Origin: Demequina sp. NBRC 110057
GTDB taxonomy: Bacteria; Actinomycetota; Actinomycetes; Actinomycetales; Demequinaceae
DNA length: 64,000 nt
Reading direction: 5' to 3'
Assembly (NCBI RefSeq): GCF_002090175.1
Contig: NZ_BBRN01000003.1
Location: 806,001 to 870,000 of the forward strand
Part shown: in pieces, positions 17,324 through 24,994 of the stretch
Layout: each line of letters begins with the position of its first letter
Position numbering within the stretch: position 1 is the stretch's first letter
Notes under the pieces: generated by a model
The model's database searches: none
What the model was told of the DNA's origin: nothing
What the model saw: the letters and a program-made list of their open reading frames with translations, nothing else
Translations under genes and position numbers: made by a program

Positions 17324-17875
17324 GTGGCGCTCGAGCCGGACGTCCGCACGTGGAGGGCCGACAAGGTCTCCCACGGCTACGTCGCGGACTACAAGCCGTT
17401 CAGCTTCGTGGACGGCGAGGGGGTGCGGTGCTCGCTGTACGTCGCGGGCTGCCTGTTCAAGTGCGTGGGGTGCTACAACGAGGCGGCATGGTCGTTTCGG
17501 TACGGCCAGCCCTACTCGCGCGAGCTGGAGAACCGCCTGATGGCCGACCTCGCGCACCCCGCCGTGCAGGGCCTGTCGCTGCTGGGTGGGGAGCCGTTCC
17601 TCAACACCCAGGTGGCGCTGGCGGCGGTCCGCAGGCTGCGCGAGGAGTTTGGCCGCGAGCGCGACGTATGGTGTTGGACCGGGTACACGCTCGAGCGCCT
17701 CGCGGTCGACACCGAGGACAAACGCGCGCTGCTGGCCGAGATCGACGTGCTCGTGGACGGCACCTACGAGGAGGAGCAGCGGGACCTTTCGCTCGCCTTC
17801 CGGGGGTCGCGCAACCAGAGGGTGCTCGACGCGCAGGCCTCCGTGGCCGCCGGGCGGGCGGTGCCCTGGGGCTGA
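17324..17875 (+). CDS. nrdG: Anaerobic RNR-activating protein (radical SAM activase)
   Basis: Radical-SAM protein of 183 aa that installs the glycyl radical on NrdD using a [4Fe-4S] cluster and S-adenosylmethionine. The cluster motif CLFKCVGC (Cys 43, 47, 50) has the CxxxCxxC spacing, preceded by PFSFVDGEGVRCSLYVAGC and followed by LLGGEPFLN, the SAM-binding GGE motif. The GTG start is supported by AGGGGGA 7 nt upstream; it lies 11 nt after the nrdD stop, so the two form an operon. The length matches NrdG of the short type. Confidence 0.95.
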   Translation: MALEPDVRTWRADKVSHGYVADYKPFSFVDGEGVRCSLYVAGCLFKCVGCYNEAAWSFRYGQPYSRELENRLMADLAHPAVQGLSLLGGEPFLNTQVALAAVRRLREEFGRERDVWCWTGYTLERLAVDTEDKRALLAEIDVLVDGTYEEEQRDLSLAFRGSRNQRVLDAQASVAAGRAVPWG

Positions 17876-17932
17876 GCCCGGGGTGACTGGCGCGCGGGTG
17901 CATGGCCGCGTTGCGCCACTTTCCCGCCGTCC

Positions 17933-18023
17933 GCACCACAATTTCTGAGCGACCGCGGGGCCGCGAGGCGGACTCCCGCATGGTTACGCGTCAGCCGTCG
18001 CGGCTCCACAGAAACTGTGGTGC
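17933..18023. repeat. Intergenic long-armed inverted repeat (element A)
   Basis: In the 181-bp gap after nrdG, arms GCACCACAATTTCTG (17933-17947) and CAGAAACTGTGGTGC (18009-18023) match in 14 of 15 positions and enclose 61 nt of GC-rich sequence. The arms are much more AT-rich than the surroundings. Outside the arms CCGTC and GACGG also match. The gap otherwise shows no gene. The architecture resembles the element at 38866-38959, with different arm sequences. Confidence 0.65.
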
Positions 18024-18056
18024 GCACGACGGTGCGCGGGCGCGAGGCCGGCGGCG

Positions 18057-19127
18057 CTACTCGCAGACCACCCCGTCGCCGTCGCCGTCGCGGTACCAGT
18101 CGTACTCGGGGTCGACTCCCTTAACGTACGGCCCGAGGCCCGCCGGGAGCCGGTTGCAGTACTCGTAGCGGGGGTCAAGGTCGCCGTCGCCCTCGGCCAC
18201 CGGGGTGGAGTCCTGGGTCTTCTTGGGTGTGCTGGTCTTCTCAGGCTTCGGCGCCTCGCCGAGCCCGCTGGAGATGACCGGCTGATCGCCCTCGTCGGGA
18301 AGCTGCTGCTGGGGGCAGGTCTCGAGCACGGACACCATGGCGTCGCGTTCGGACGCCGTCAGCCACAGCCCGTACTTCGTCTTCACCGCGGCCTGGCGCG
18401 CGACGTACTCGCAGCGGAAGTCCGCGGCGGGAGGCAGCCACTCTGACGCGTCGTCGTCGCCCTTGGTGCGGTTCTCGCCCGCGTCCACGGGCTCGAGGTT
18501 GAGGGGGTCATTCGCGAGGCTCACCCGCTCGGAGTACGTGAGGTCCTGCGCACCCGTGGTCCAGGCCGCCGAGAGCGCCACCAGGTGGTCGATATCCACC
18601 TCGCTCGCGCCGCCGCGCTCAAAGTGGATCCACTCCCCCGTGAACGGGTCGGGGAGGTCCCCCGACGTGACGGTGCAGGAGCCGGATGTCTCGACGTTGT
18701 CGAGCCGCAGCGCGAGCATGTCGTCGCGCGTGCCGCAGCCGTTGCGGTCGACGTCGACCCACCCGTCGCCGAACTGGTCGCGCGAGTAGCCGTCGCTCGA
18801 CGCCTCGGCGCGCACCGTGAGCGCCAGCACGGCGGCCATCGCGCTCCCCTCGGCGGAGCCACCGGACTCTGTCGTCTCCGACGGCGACGGGGCGGGCGAC
18901 GCCGCGGTCGCGCTCGGCGACGGCGAGGCGGACGGCGACGCTGACGGCGTGGCGGAGGGGCTCGGCGACGCGGTCGCGCTGGCGCTCGGGGAGGCGGACG
19001 CCGTCGCGCTCGGCGAGGCCGACGGTGCGGCGGCCGGAACCGCGCACCCGGCGACAAGTACCGCAATACCGGCGGCCAGGACGGCCGTGCGCGTGCGCGC
19101 GGCAGCCGGCGTGAATCGTGACGTCAT
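18057..19127 (-). CDS. Secreted HNH-nuclease-like lipoprotein with excalibur domain
   Basis: A 356-aa exported protein. The signal peptide ends in a lipobox LVAGC (Cys 28), so it is probably lipid-anchored outside the membrane. Next comes a low-complexity Ser/Ala/Pro stalk (about 29-90) that would span the cell wall. The central domain (about 100-255) is DUF1524/HNH-like: DIDHLVALSAAW, NDPLNLEPV and NRTKGDDDASEWLPP, the pattern of secreted actinobacterial nucleases. The C terminus is an excalibur calcium-binding motif, YCNRLPAGLGPY ending DWYRDGDGDGVVCE. The ATG follows GAGGGAG. A role in degrading extracellular DNA, for nutrients or defence, is plausible but untested. Confidence 0.85.
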   Translation of the reverse strand: MTSRFTPAAARTRTAVLAAGIAVLVAGCAVPAAAPSASPSATASASPSASATASPSPSATPSASPSASPSPSATAASPAPSPSETTESGGSAEGSAMAAVLALTVRAEASSDGYSRDQFGDGWVDVDRNGCGTRDDMLALRLDNVETSGSCTVTSGDLPDPFTGEWIHFERGGASEVDIDHLVALSAAWTTGAQDLTYSERVSLANDPLNLEPVDAGENRTKGDDDASEWLPPAADFRCEYVARQAAVKTKYGLWLTASERDAMVSVLETCPQQQLPDEGDQPVISSGLGEAPKPEKTSTPKKTQDSTPVAEGDGDLDPRYEYCNRLPAGLGPYVKGVDPEYDWYRDGDGDGVVCE

Positions 19128-19221
19128 GGTGCTCCCTCAGCGTGTGACTGCCGGGAACTGTAGCCCGCGCACACGCCCGTTCACGAGCCGCTGTGATGCT
19201 TCTCTCAGTCCCGGGAACGAC

Positions 19222-19247
19222 GAAGGCCCCGCCGAAGCGGGGCCTTC
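19222..19247 (-). terminator. Terminator of tRNA-Tyr
   Basis: Perfect 10-bp stem GAAGGCCCCG/CGGGGCCTTC with a 6-nt loop, 6 nt past the tRNA 3' end. Confidence 0.75.
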
Positions 19248-19252
19248 TGATG

Positions 19253-19334
19253 TGGCAGGTGAGGGATTCGAACCCCCGAAGTCTGTGACGGCTGATTTAC
19301 AGTCAGCTCCCTTTGGCCGCTCGGGCAACCTGCC
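19253..19334 (-). tRNA. tRNA-Tyr (GTA)
   Basis: An 82-nt class II tRNA on the minus strand. The acceptor GGCAGGT pairs with ACCTGCC, the anticodon arm CTGAC-TGTAAAT-CAG carries anticodon GTA, there is a long variable arm of the kind found in bacterial tRNA-Tyr, and the T arm is GGGGG-TTCGAAT-CCCTC. No CCA is encoded. Confidence 0.95.
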
Positions 19335-19468
19335 ATGCGTCCGGTCCGCGAGGAACCTGGCGCGCATGGAAGGATAGCAACCAAAGCGGCTCCGACGCTA
19401 ATCCGTCGCCGCCGCACCCGCTTCAGACGCATCGGCCGCCCATCCCGCGGCCCCCGAAGGAGGATGAC

Positions 19469-19960
19469 ATGGCTTCCGACAGCAGCTTCGACGTAGTGAG
19501 CAAGGTGGACCGCCAGGAGGTCGACAACGCGCTCAACCAGGCATCCAAGGAGATCCAGCAGCGCTACGACTTCAAGGGCGTGGGCGCCTCGATCGAGTGG
19601 TCGGGCGACTCGATCGTCATGAAGGCCAACTCCGAGGAGCGCGTGCTCGCCATCCTCGACGTGTTCCAGTCGAAGGTCATCAAGCGCGGCATCTCGCTCA
19701 AGGCCATCGACCAGGGCGAGCCCGCCCAGTCCGGCAAGGAGTTCCGCCTGGGCGCCTCCATCAAGGAGGGCATCGCCACGGACGTCGCGAAGAAGCTCAC
19801 CAAGCTGGTGCGCGACGAGGGCCCCAAGTCGGTCAAGGCGCTCATCCAGGGCGACGAGCTGCGCGTCAGCTCCAAGAGCCGCGACGACCTTCAGACGACC
19901 ATGGCGCTGCTCAAGACCGCCGACGTCGACACGGCGCTGCAGTTCGTCAACTACCGCTGA
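19469..19960 (+). CDS. yajQ: YajQ-family nucleotide-binding protein
   Basis: A 163-aa protein with the full YajQ pattern: [20 protein letters not shown] at the start, then [20 protein letters not shown], and [31 protein letters not shown] (given here in parts) before the end [10 protein letters not shown]. The fold is two ferredoxin-like domains. Family members bind GTP/tRNA, and one in Xanthomonas binds cyclic di-GMP, so the cellular role is not firmly settled. The ATG has a strong AAGGAGG site. A copy of GCATCGGCC lies at 19439-19447 in its leader and another inside its terminator. Confidence 0.95.
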   Translation: MASDSSFDVVSKVDRQEVDNALNQASKEIQQRYDFKGVGASIEWSGDSIVMKANSEERVLAILDVFQSKVIKRGISLKAIDQGEPAQSGKEFRLGASIKEGIATDVAKKLTKLVRDEGPKSVKALIQGDELRVSSKSRDDLQTTMALLKTADVDTALQFVNYR

Positions 19961-19969
19961 CAGACGGCC

Positions 19970-20011
19970 GATGCCCGGGTCGCCTTCCGTACGGAGGGCG
20001 GCCCGGGCATC
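19970..20011. terminator. Bidirectional terminator between yajQ and poxB
   Basis: A 20-bp stem (19970-19989 with 19992-20011) that is perfect apart from two G-U pairs, with an apex of TA. The left arm begins inside the iterated motif GGCCGATGC (19966-19974). It serves convergent yajQ and poxB. Confidence 0.85.
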
Positions 20012-20017
20012 GTCGCG

Positions 20018-21745
20018 TCAGCGACTCTCGACCGCCTCGGTGAGCTTGGCGACCGCGTAGCCCCACGCCTGCGACACCTGCGGGTGCGGCGGGACGGCGA
20101 TCTCGTCGGGGTTGGTCACGACGTCGAGCAACACCGGGCCCTCCTGCGCGAACGCCCACGCGAGCGCCCCGTCGAGGTCCTCGGGCTCCTCGACCCGTCG
20201 GGCCGCGAGTCCCATGGCGGTCGCCACCGCGGCGAGGTCGGGGTTGTCCAACTCCGTGCCGAACGCGGCGATGCCGCCCTCCTGCTGCTCCAGCTGCACC
20301 ATGCCGAGCGACCCGTTGTCGAACACCACGACGACCACCGGGAGTCGGTACGTCACCGCGGTCCGCAGGTCCCCAAGGAGCATCATCAGGCCGCCGTCGC
20401 CGGACATGGACACCACGCGGCGGACCCGGTCGAGCGCCTGGGCGCCGAGCGCCTGCGGCAGCGCGTTGGCCATCGACCCGAGGTTGAACGACCCGAGCAG
20501 CTCACGCTCCCCGCGCATCTCGATGAACCGCGCCGACCACGTGGTGGACATGCCGGTGTCGGCGGTGAAGATCGCGTCGTCGGGCGCGTGCCTGTCCACG
20601 GCGGCAGCGAGCGCCTCGGGGCGGATCCTGTCGTCGGGGTTATCGAACACTGAGCGCACCTTGGCGACGATCCCCGACTCCTCGTAGTCGGGGTCGGCCA
20701 CGTGTGCCTGCCGCTCGCGCCAGGACTCGTAGGTGCCGCGGATCTTGTCGAGGAACCCGGTGTCCTCGTGCGCCGCGAGGCGGGGCAGCAGGGCCCGCAG
20801 CGTCTGACCTGCGTCACCCGTCACGGCGACGTCCACGGGGACGCGGCGGCCGATGTGCGTGGCGGCGTGGTCGATCTGGATGACCGTCGCATCGGCCGGA
20901 TAGAAGTCCCGGTAGGGGAAGTCGGTGCCGACCATGAGCAGGACGTCGCAGTCCTTGAGCGCGTCGGCGGCGCCGGGGTTACCCAGGAGGCCCGCCTGGC
21001 CCACCGAGAACGGGTTGTCGCCGTCGAAGCCGCCCTTGCCCTTGAGGGTGACGACCATCGGCGCGGCGAGCCGCTCGGCGACGGCGAGGGTGTCCTCGCG
21101 CGCGTGCTCGGCGCCGCGTCCCACGAGCATCGCCACCTTGGAGCCCTTGTCGAGGGCCGATGCCGCCGCCGCAAGCGCGCCCTCGCTCGGCATCGCGGCG
21201 GACGAAGGCACGGCGAACGACGGCGCCGGGGTGCCGTCGGGAAGGTCGAGGCCGCCGATGTCGCCGGGGATGGTCAGCACCGCCACCCCGCGCTGGGCGT
21301 AGGCCGCGTTGACGGCCTGGACAAGCATCTGCGGCAGTTGCTCGGGCGAGGTCAGCGTCTCGTTCCACACCGACACGTCCTGGAAGACGCGGTCGTTGTT
21401 GACCTCCTGGAAGTAGTCGGTGCCGATCTCGGGGCTGGGCACCTGGCCGCAGATCGCCAGCACCGGCGCGTGCGACTTCTTGGCGTCGTACAGCCCGTTG
21501 ATGAGGTGCAGGGAGCCGGGCCCGACGGTGCCCATCACGACGCCGATGCGCCCGGTGAGCTGGGCCTGTGCCGCCGCCGCGAACGCGCCGGCCTCCTCGT
21601 GCCTCACCCCCACCCATTCCATCCTGTCCTCGGTGCGGATCGCGTCGGTCAGGGGGTTGAGGGCGTCGCCCACCACCCCCCACACCTGCGTGACTCCGTG
21701 GTCGGCGAGGGCGTCGACGATGTGGGTCGCGACGGTGGTGCTCAT
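20018..21745 (-). CDS. poxB: Pyruvate dehydrogenase (quinone) / pyruvate oxidase, PoxB-like
   Basis: Thiamine-diphosphate flavoenzyme of 575 aa that oxidises pyruvate to acetate and CO2 and passes electrons to menaquinone. The N-terminal TPP domain opens with IVDALADHGVTQVWGVVGDALN and includes the conserved glutamate in VGVRHEEAGAFAAAA; a central FAD domain follows; the C-terminal TPP domain has SGDGGLMMLLGDLRT with FDNGSLGMV, the GDG-Asn motif that binds the diphosphate through Mg. ThDP-dependent acetolactate synthases are related, but the PVPSPEIGTDYFQEV region and overall pattern fit PoxB. It is coupled to the upstream glutamate-synthase-like gene by a 4-nt overlap and also has its own GAGAGGAG site. 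Confidence 0.9.
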   Translation of the reverse strand: MSTTVATHIVDALADHGVTQVWGVVGDALNPLTDAIRTEDRMEWVGVRHEEAGAFAAAAQAQLTGRIGVVMGTVGPGSLHLINGLYDAKKSHAPVLAICGQVPSPEIGTDYFQEVNNDRVFQDVSVWNETLTSPEQLPQMLVQAVNAAYAQRGVAVLTIPGDIGGLDLPDGTPAPSFAVPSSAAMPSEGALAAAASALDKGSKVAMLVGRGAEHAREDTLAVAERLAAPMVVTLKGKGGFDGDNPFSVGQAGLLGNPGAADALKDCDVLLMVGTDFPYRDFYPADATVIQIDHAATHIGRRVPVDVAVTGDAGQTLRALLPRLAAHEDTGFLDKIRGTYESWRERQAHVADPDYEESGIVAKVRSVFDNPDDRIRPEALAAAVDRHAPDDAIFTADTGMSTTWSARFIEMRGERELLGSFNLGSMANALPQALGAQALDRVRRVVSMSGDGGLMMLLGDLRTAVTYRLPVVVVVFDNGSLGMVQLEQQEGGIAAFGTELDNPDLAAVATAMGLAARRVEEPEDLDGALAWAFAQEGPVLLDVVTNPDEIAVPPHPQVSQAWGYAVAKLTEAVESR

Positions 21746-23301
21746 CGGGTGTCTCCTCTCGTGGTGACGTGCGGGATGCGGAACGAGTCCGCGCTGGCCA
21801 GCTCCCAGTCGCGCGCCCAGTTCTGGGGCGGCTCGGACAGGAGCTGGCCGGGGTGAAGCCAGTCGTAGCGGTCCGCGTAGGACACGGTCTCGCCGGGGCC
21901 GATGACCAGGCGCAGCTGCTCGGGGCTGAGCTCCTCGGGGCGGCGCACGCCCATCGAGGCCATCATCCGCGCGGCCTCGTCGACGGTGGCGCGCTGATAG
22001 CGGCGCACGCGCTCGGACTTGTCGCCCACGTCGAGGGCGCGGGCCCGGCGCGGGTCCTGCGTGGCCACGCCCACCGGGCAGGTGTCGAGGTGGCAGCGCT
22101 GGGACTGGATGCAGCCGGTGGCCATCATCATCGGGCGGGCAGCGTTCGTGTAGTCGGCGCCCTGGATCAGGCGCTTCACGATGTCGTTGCCGGCGGCGAC
22201 CTTGCCGCTGGCTCCCACGCGGACGCGGTCGCGCAGGCCCGCTCCCACGAGGGCGTTGTGGACCACCATGAGGCCGTCGGTCAGCGGCATCCCCATGTGG
22301 TCCTCGTACTCGAGCGGGGCGGCGCCGGTGCCACCCTCGGAGCCGTCGACGATGATGAAGTCGGGGGCGGTCCCCACCTCCAGCATCGCCTTGACGATGG
22401 CGAGCACCTCGACGCGCGAGCTCACGCAGAGCTTGAATCCTGCGGGCTTGCCGCCCGACAACTCGCGCATGCGGGCGATGAACTCGATGAGTTCGACGGG
22501 AGTGTCGAAGACGCGGTGGCCGGGGGGACTCACGCACTTCTCCCCTGCGGGCACCCCGCGCGTCTGCGCGATCTCCGGCGTGACCTTCTTGCCTGGAAGC
22601 ACGCCGCCGATGCCGGGCTTGGCCCCCTGCGAAAGTTTGAGGGAGACGGTCTTGACCTGGTCGTCCTGCGCCTTGGCGGCGAACTGCTCGGGGTCGAAGT
22701 CGCCGTCCTCGGTGCGGCAACCGAAGTACCCGGTGCCGATCTCCCACACCAGGTCGCCGCCGTGCTCGCGGTGATACGGCGAGATGCCGCCCTCGCCGGT
22801 GTCGTGGGCGAAGCCGCCCATCGCGGCTCCCTTGTTGAGGGCGCGGATGGCGTTCGCCGACAGCGCGCCGAAGCTCATCGCGGAGACGTTCATGAGCGAC
22901 ATCGAGTACGGCCGCGAGCAGTCGGGGCCGCCGATGCTCACGCGCGGGGGCTCCTCGGGCGCCTCGAGCGGCGCTGTCGAGTGCACCAGGAACTCGTGTC
23001 CCACCTCGTACACGTCGAGCTCGGTGCCGTAGGCCTGCTCGGAGTGGGTGCCCTTGGCGCGCTCGTAGATGATGGAGCGGGTGTCCCGGTCGAAGGGCTT
23101 GCCGTCCCAGTCGCGCTCGATGAAGTACTGCTGCAGCTCGGGCCGGATCTTCTCCAGGCCGTAGCGGAGGTGGCCCACCAGCGGGTAGTTGCGCAGCACC
23201 GCGTGGCGGCGCTGGATCAGGTCGTACGCGCCGATCGCCGCCGTGGCTCCCAGCGCGGCGGCGGCGCCGGCGACCCCCTTGCCCACCCGCTTGTCGGGCA
23301 T
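21742..23301 (-). CDS. FMN-binding glutamate-synthase-family protein, membrane-anchored
   Basis: A 519-aa protein homologous to the FMN/FeS central domains of glutamate synthase but without the amidotransferase or NADPH subunits. A short hydrophobic segment near the N terminus (about 8-28) precedes RNYPLVGHLRYGLEKIRPELQQYF (split at residues 38-61), a hallmark of this stand-alone family. The FMN domain has SFGALSANAI, GEGGISPYH, KPGIGGVLPG and DGSEGGTGAAP; the iron-sulfur cysteines are in CIQSQRCHLDTCPVGVATQDP-like order near 400. The physiological reaction is not established for these proteins. The 4-nt ATGA overlap with poxB suggests the products work together or are needed at the same time. 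The ATG follows GGGAGG. Confidence 0.85.
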   Translation of the reverse strand: MPDKRVGKGVAGAAAALGATAAIGAYDLIQRRHAVLRNYPLVGHLRYGLEKIRPELQQYFIERDWDGKPFDRDTRSIIYERAKGTHSEQAYGTELDVYEVGHEFLVHSTAPLEAPEEPPRVSIGGPDCSRPYSMSLMNVSAMSFGALSANAIRALNKGAAMGGFAHDTGEGGISPYHREHGGDLVWEIGTGYFGCRTEDGDFDPEQFAAKAQDDQVKTVSLKLSQGAKPGIGGVLPGKKVTPEIAQTRGVPAGEKCVSPPGHRVFDTPVELIEFIARMRELSGGKPAGFKLCVSSRVEVLAIVKAMLEVGTAPDFIIVDGSEGGTGAAPLEYEDHMGMPLTDGLMVVHNALVGAGLRDRVRVGASGKVAAGNDIVKRLIQGADYTNAARPMMMATGCIQSQRCHLDTCPVGVATQDPRRARALDVGDKSERVRRYQRATVDEAARMMASMGVRRPEELSPEQLRLVIGPGETVSYADRYDWLHPGQLLSEPPQNWARDWELASADSFRIPHVTTRGDTR

Positions 23302-23411
23302 CGTGCCTCCCAGGCGGGCGTCGCGCGGCCGGCGGCGATCCTCGCCAGGGGGGCAACGCATCGGCCGGGCCCGGCCATTCCCGTGCCCCGTCGCCCCGGA
23401 GCAGTGACGGC

Positions 23412-24287
23412 CTAGAAGTGCTGGCCGTTCCGCCTGGCCATGTCCTCGAGGCGGCCGATGCGCTGGTCCATGGGCGGGTGGGTCGCGAACAGGTTCGCCA
23501 TTCCCTCCGCCTTGAAGGGGTTCGCGATCATCATGTGGGACACGTTCTCGAGTTTCGGGTCCGCCGGGAGGGGCCGGGCAGCGGTGCCGCGCTCGAGCTT
23601 GCGCAGTGCGCTCGCGAGCGCCAGCGGGTCGCCGGTCAGGGTGGCGCCGTCCTCGTCGGCGTCGTACTCGCGTGTGCGCGAGATCGCCATCCTGATGAGC
23701 GTCGCGGCGATGGGGGCGAGGATCAGCATGGCGAGCATGGCGAACGGGCCGAACGGGTTGTCGCGGTTGTTGCCGCCGCCACCGAAGAAGAACAGCATCT
23801 GCGCGACGGCGGTGATCATTCCCGCGAAGGCCGCCGCCACGGAGCCGATGAGGATGTCGCGGTTGTACACGTGCTGCAGCTCGTGGCCCAGGACGCCGCG
23901 CAGCTCGCGCTCGTCGAGGATCCGCAGGATCCCCTCGGTGCAGCACACCGCCGAGTTCTGGGGGTTGCGGCCGGTCGCGAACGCGTTGGGCGCCTCCGTG
24001 GGCGAGACGTACAGCTGCGGCATGGGCTGGTTGGCCTGGGCCGAGAGCTCGCGCACAATCCGGTACATCGCCGGCTGCTCGACCTCGGTCACGGGGCGGG
24101 CGTGCATGGCGCGGATCGCGAGCTTGTCCGAGTTCCAGTACCCGTAGAACGTGCCGAACAGGCCGAACGCCGCAAACAGCCAGATGTACTGGCCGTTACC
24201 GACGAACGAGCCGATGCCGAGCAGCACCACCCACAGCAGCACGAACAGCCCCATGGTCTTCACACCGTTGAAGTACTTGCCTGCCAC
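23412..24287 (-). CDS. htpX: Membrane metalloprotease HtpX
   Basis: M48-family zinc protease (about 291 aa) that degrades misfolded membrane proteins. It has two N-terminal helices (TMGLFVLLWVVLLGIGSFV and a second), the catalytic HELQH (135-139), two further helices after it, and the third zinc ligand region RTREYDADEDGA. The C terminus ATHPPMDQRIGRLEDMA is typical. A start further upstream is open, but the GTG at 24287 gives the expected HtpX N terminus and has GAGGAA in front. A copy of GGCCGATGC lies at 24324-24332 upstream and one (23453-23461) spans codons near its end. Confidence 0.93.
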   Translation of the reverse strand: MAGKYFNGVKTMGLFVLLWVVLLGIGSFVGNGQYIWLFAAFGLFGTFYGYWNSDKLAIRAMHARPVTEVEQPAMYRIVRELSAQANQPMPQLYVSPTEAPNAFATGRNPQNSAVCCTEGILRILDERELRGVLGHELQHVYNRDILIGSVAAAFAGMITAVAQMLFFFGGGGNNRDNPFGPFAMLAMLILAPIAATLIRMAISRTREYDADEDGATLTGDPLALASALRKLERGTAARPLPADPKLENVSHMMIANPFKAEGMANLFATHPPMDQRIGRLEDMARRNGQHF

Positions 24288-24410
24288 GCTTCCTCTTCCC
24301 TCACGTGCGTCCAGCGAGGAAACGGCCGATGCCGTGGCCAGGTTCCCTCGTCGCCGCCTCGCGGCGGCACTCGCGCCCACCGATCGCCCGATCGCTGTGC
24401 TGGAAGGATT

Positions 24411-24992
24411 CTACGAGCGCTCGCGCCCACCCCGTCCCGCCTCGGCGGGCGCCAGTGCGCGTGCGTAACAGACGAGATCGGCCCGCGCCTCCCACGAGTC
24501 GACCTCGACGAAGCCCAGGCGCGCGTACAGGCGACGCGCACCCTCTCGCCAGCGCCACACTGTCAGCGCCACCACGTCGTCGCCGCGCCCCGCGGCCAGC
24601 TCGCACGCCGCCTCGATGAGCGACGCACCCACGCCGCGCCCGCGTGCCGCGGGGAGCGTCCACAGCCGCTTGACCTCGCATCGGCCCAGGTCGGGTGCGG
24701 CGAGGACGACCATCCCGAGCGGCTCACCCTCTCCCTCCGCGATCAGCACCGTCGTGCCCGCGAGCGCGGCGGCGGGGTCCTCGATCTCGCGCCGGTACCG
24801 CTCGGGGAGGGCCGATGCGCCGCTTACCCGGCCGCCCTTCTCACGCTCCGTGATGACCAGGTAGTCGGCGAGCATCGCGGCGACGGCGTCGCGGTCGGCG
24901 GGGGCATCGAGCAGCGCTGGACGCACGGCGACACCGGAACGCACGAAGGCCGGCGCGGGAGAACTCCCGGCGCCGGCCTCGTGCTGCGACAT
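24411..24992 (-). CDS. GNAT-family N-acetyltransferase
   Basis: A 193-aa acetyltransferase. The acetyl-CoA-binding motif A is RLWTLPAARGRGVGASLIEAACELA (the R/QxxGxG/A loop is RGRGVG, about 116-121), preceded by the beta strand GMVVLAAPDLGRCEV and followed by LTVWRWREGARRLYARLGFVEVD. The target amine is unknown. The ATG at 24992 lies only 2 nt after the ferredoxin-reductase stop, but a stable hairpin (24947-24979) is then inside the first 15 codons; the GTG at 24944, after the hairpin, is an alternative start giving 177 aa. Neither has a clear Shine-Dalgarno sequence. Confidence 0.8.
   Translation of the reverse strand: MSQHEAGAGSSPAPAFVRSGVAVRPALLDAPADRDAVAAMLADYLVITEREKGGRVSGASALPERYRREIEDPAAALAGTTVLIAEGEGEPLGMVVLAAPDLGRCEVKRLWTLPAARGRGVGASLIEAACELAAGRGDDVVALTVWRWREGARRLYARLGFVEVDSWEARADLVCYARALAPAEAGRGGRERS
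24947..24979 (-). terminator. Hairpin after the ferredoxin reductase, within the GNAT 5' end
   Basis: Arms of 14-15 nt (AGGCCGGCGCGGGA with TCCCGGCGCCGGCCT, one bulged base) and a GAAC loop, beginning 15 nt past the reductase stop on the minus strand and followed by TCG. It looks like a terminator or attenuator that lets only part of transcription reach the acetyltransferase. Confidence 0.65.
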
Positions 24993-24994
24993 GC

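Noticed and set aside
18890..19040. Near-tandem repeats of GGCGAGG/GACGGCGA type, considered as CRISPR or VNTR
   Set aside because: They encode the Ser/Pro/Ala stalk of the lipoprotein; units are irregular and there are no spacers of constant length.
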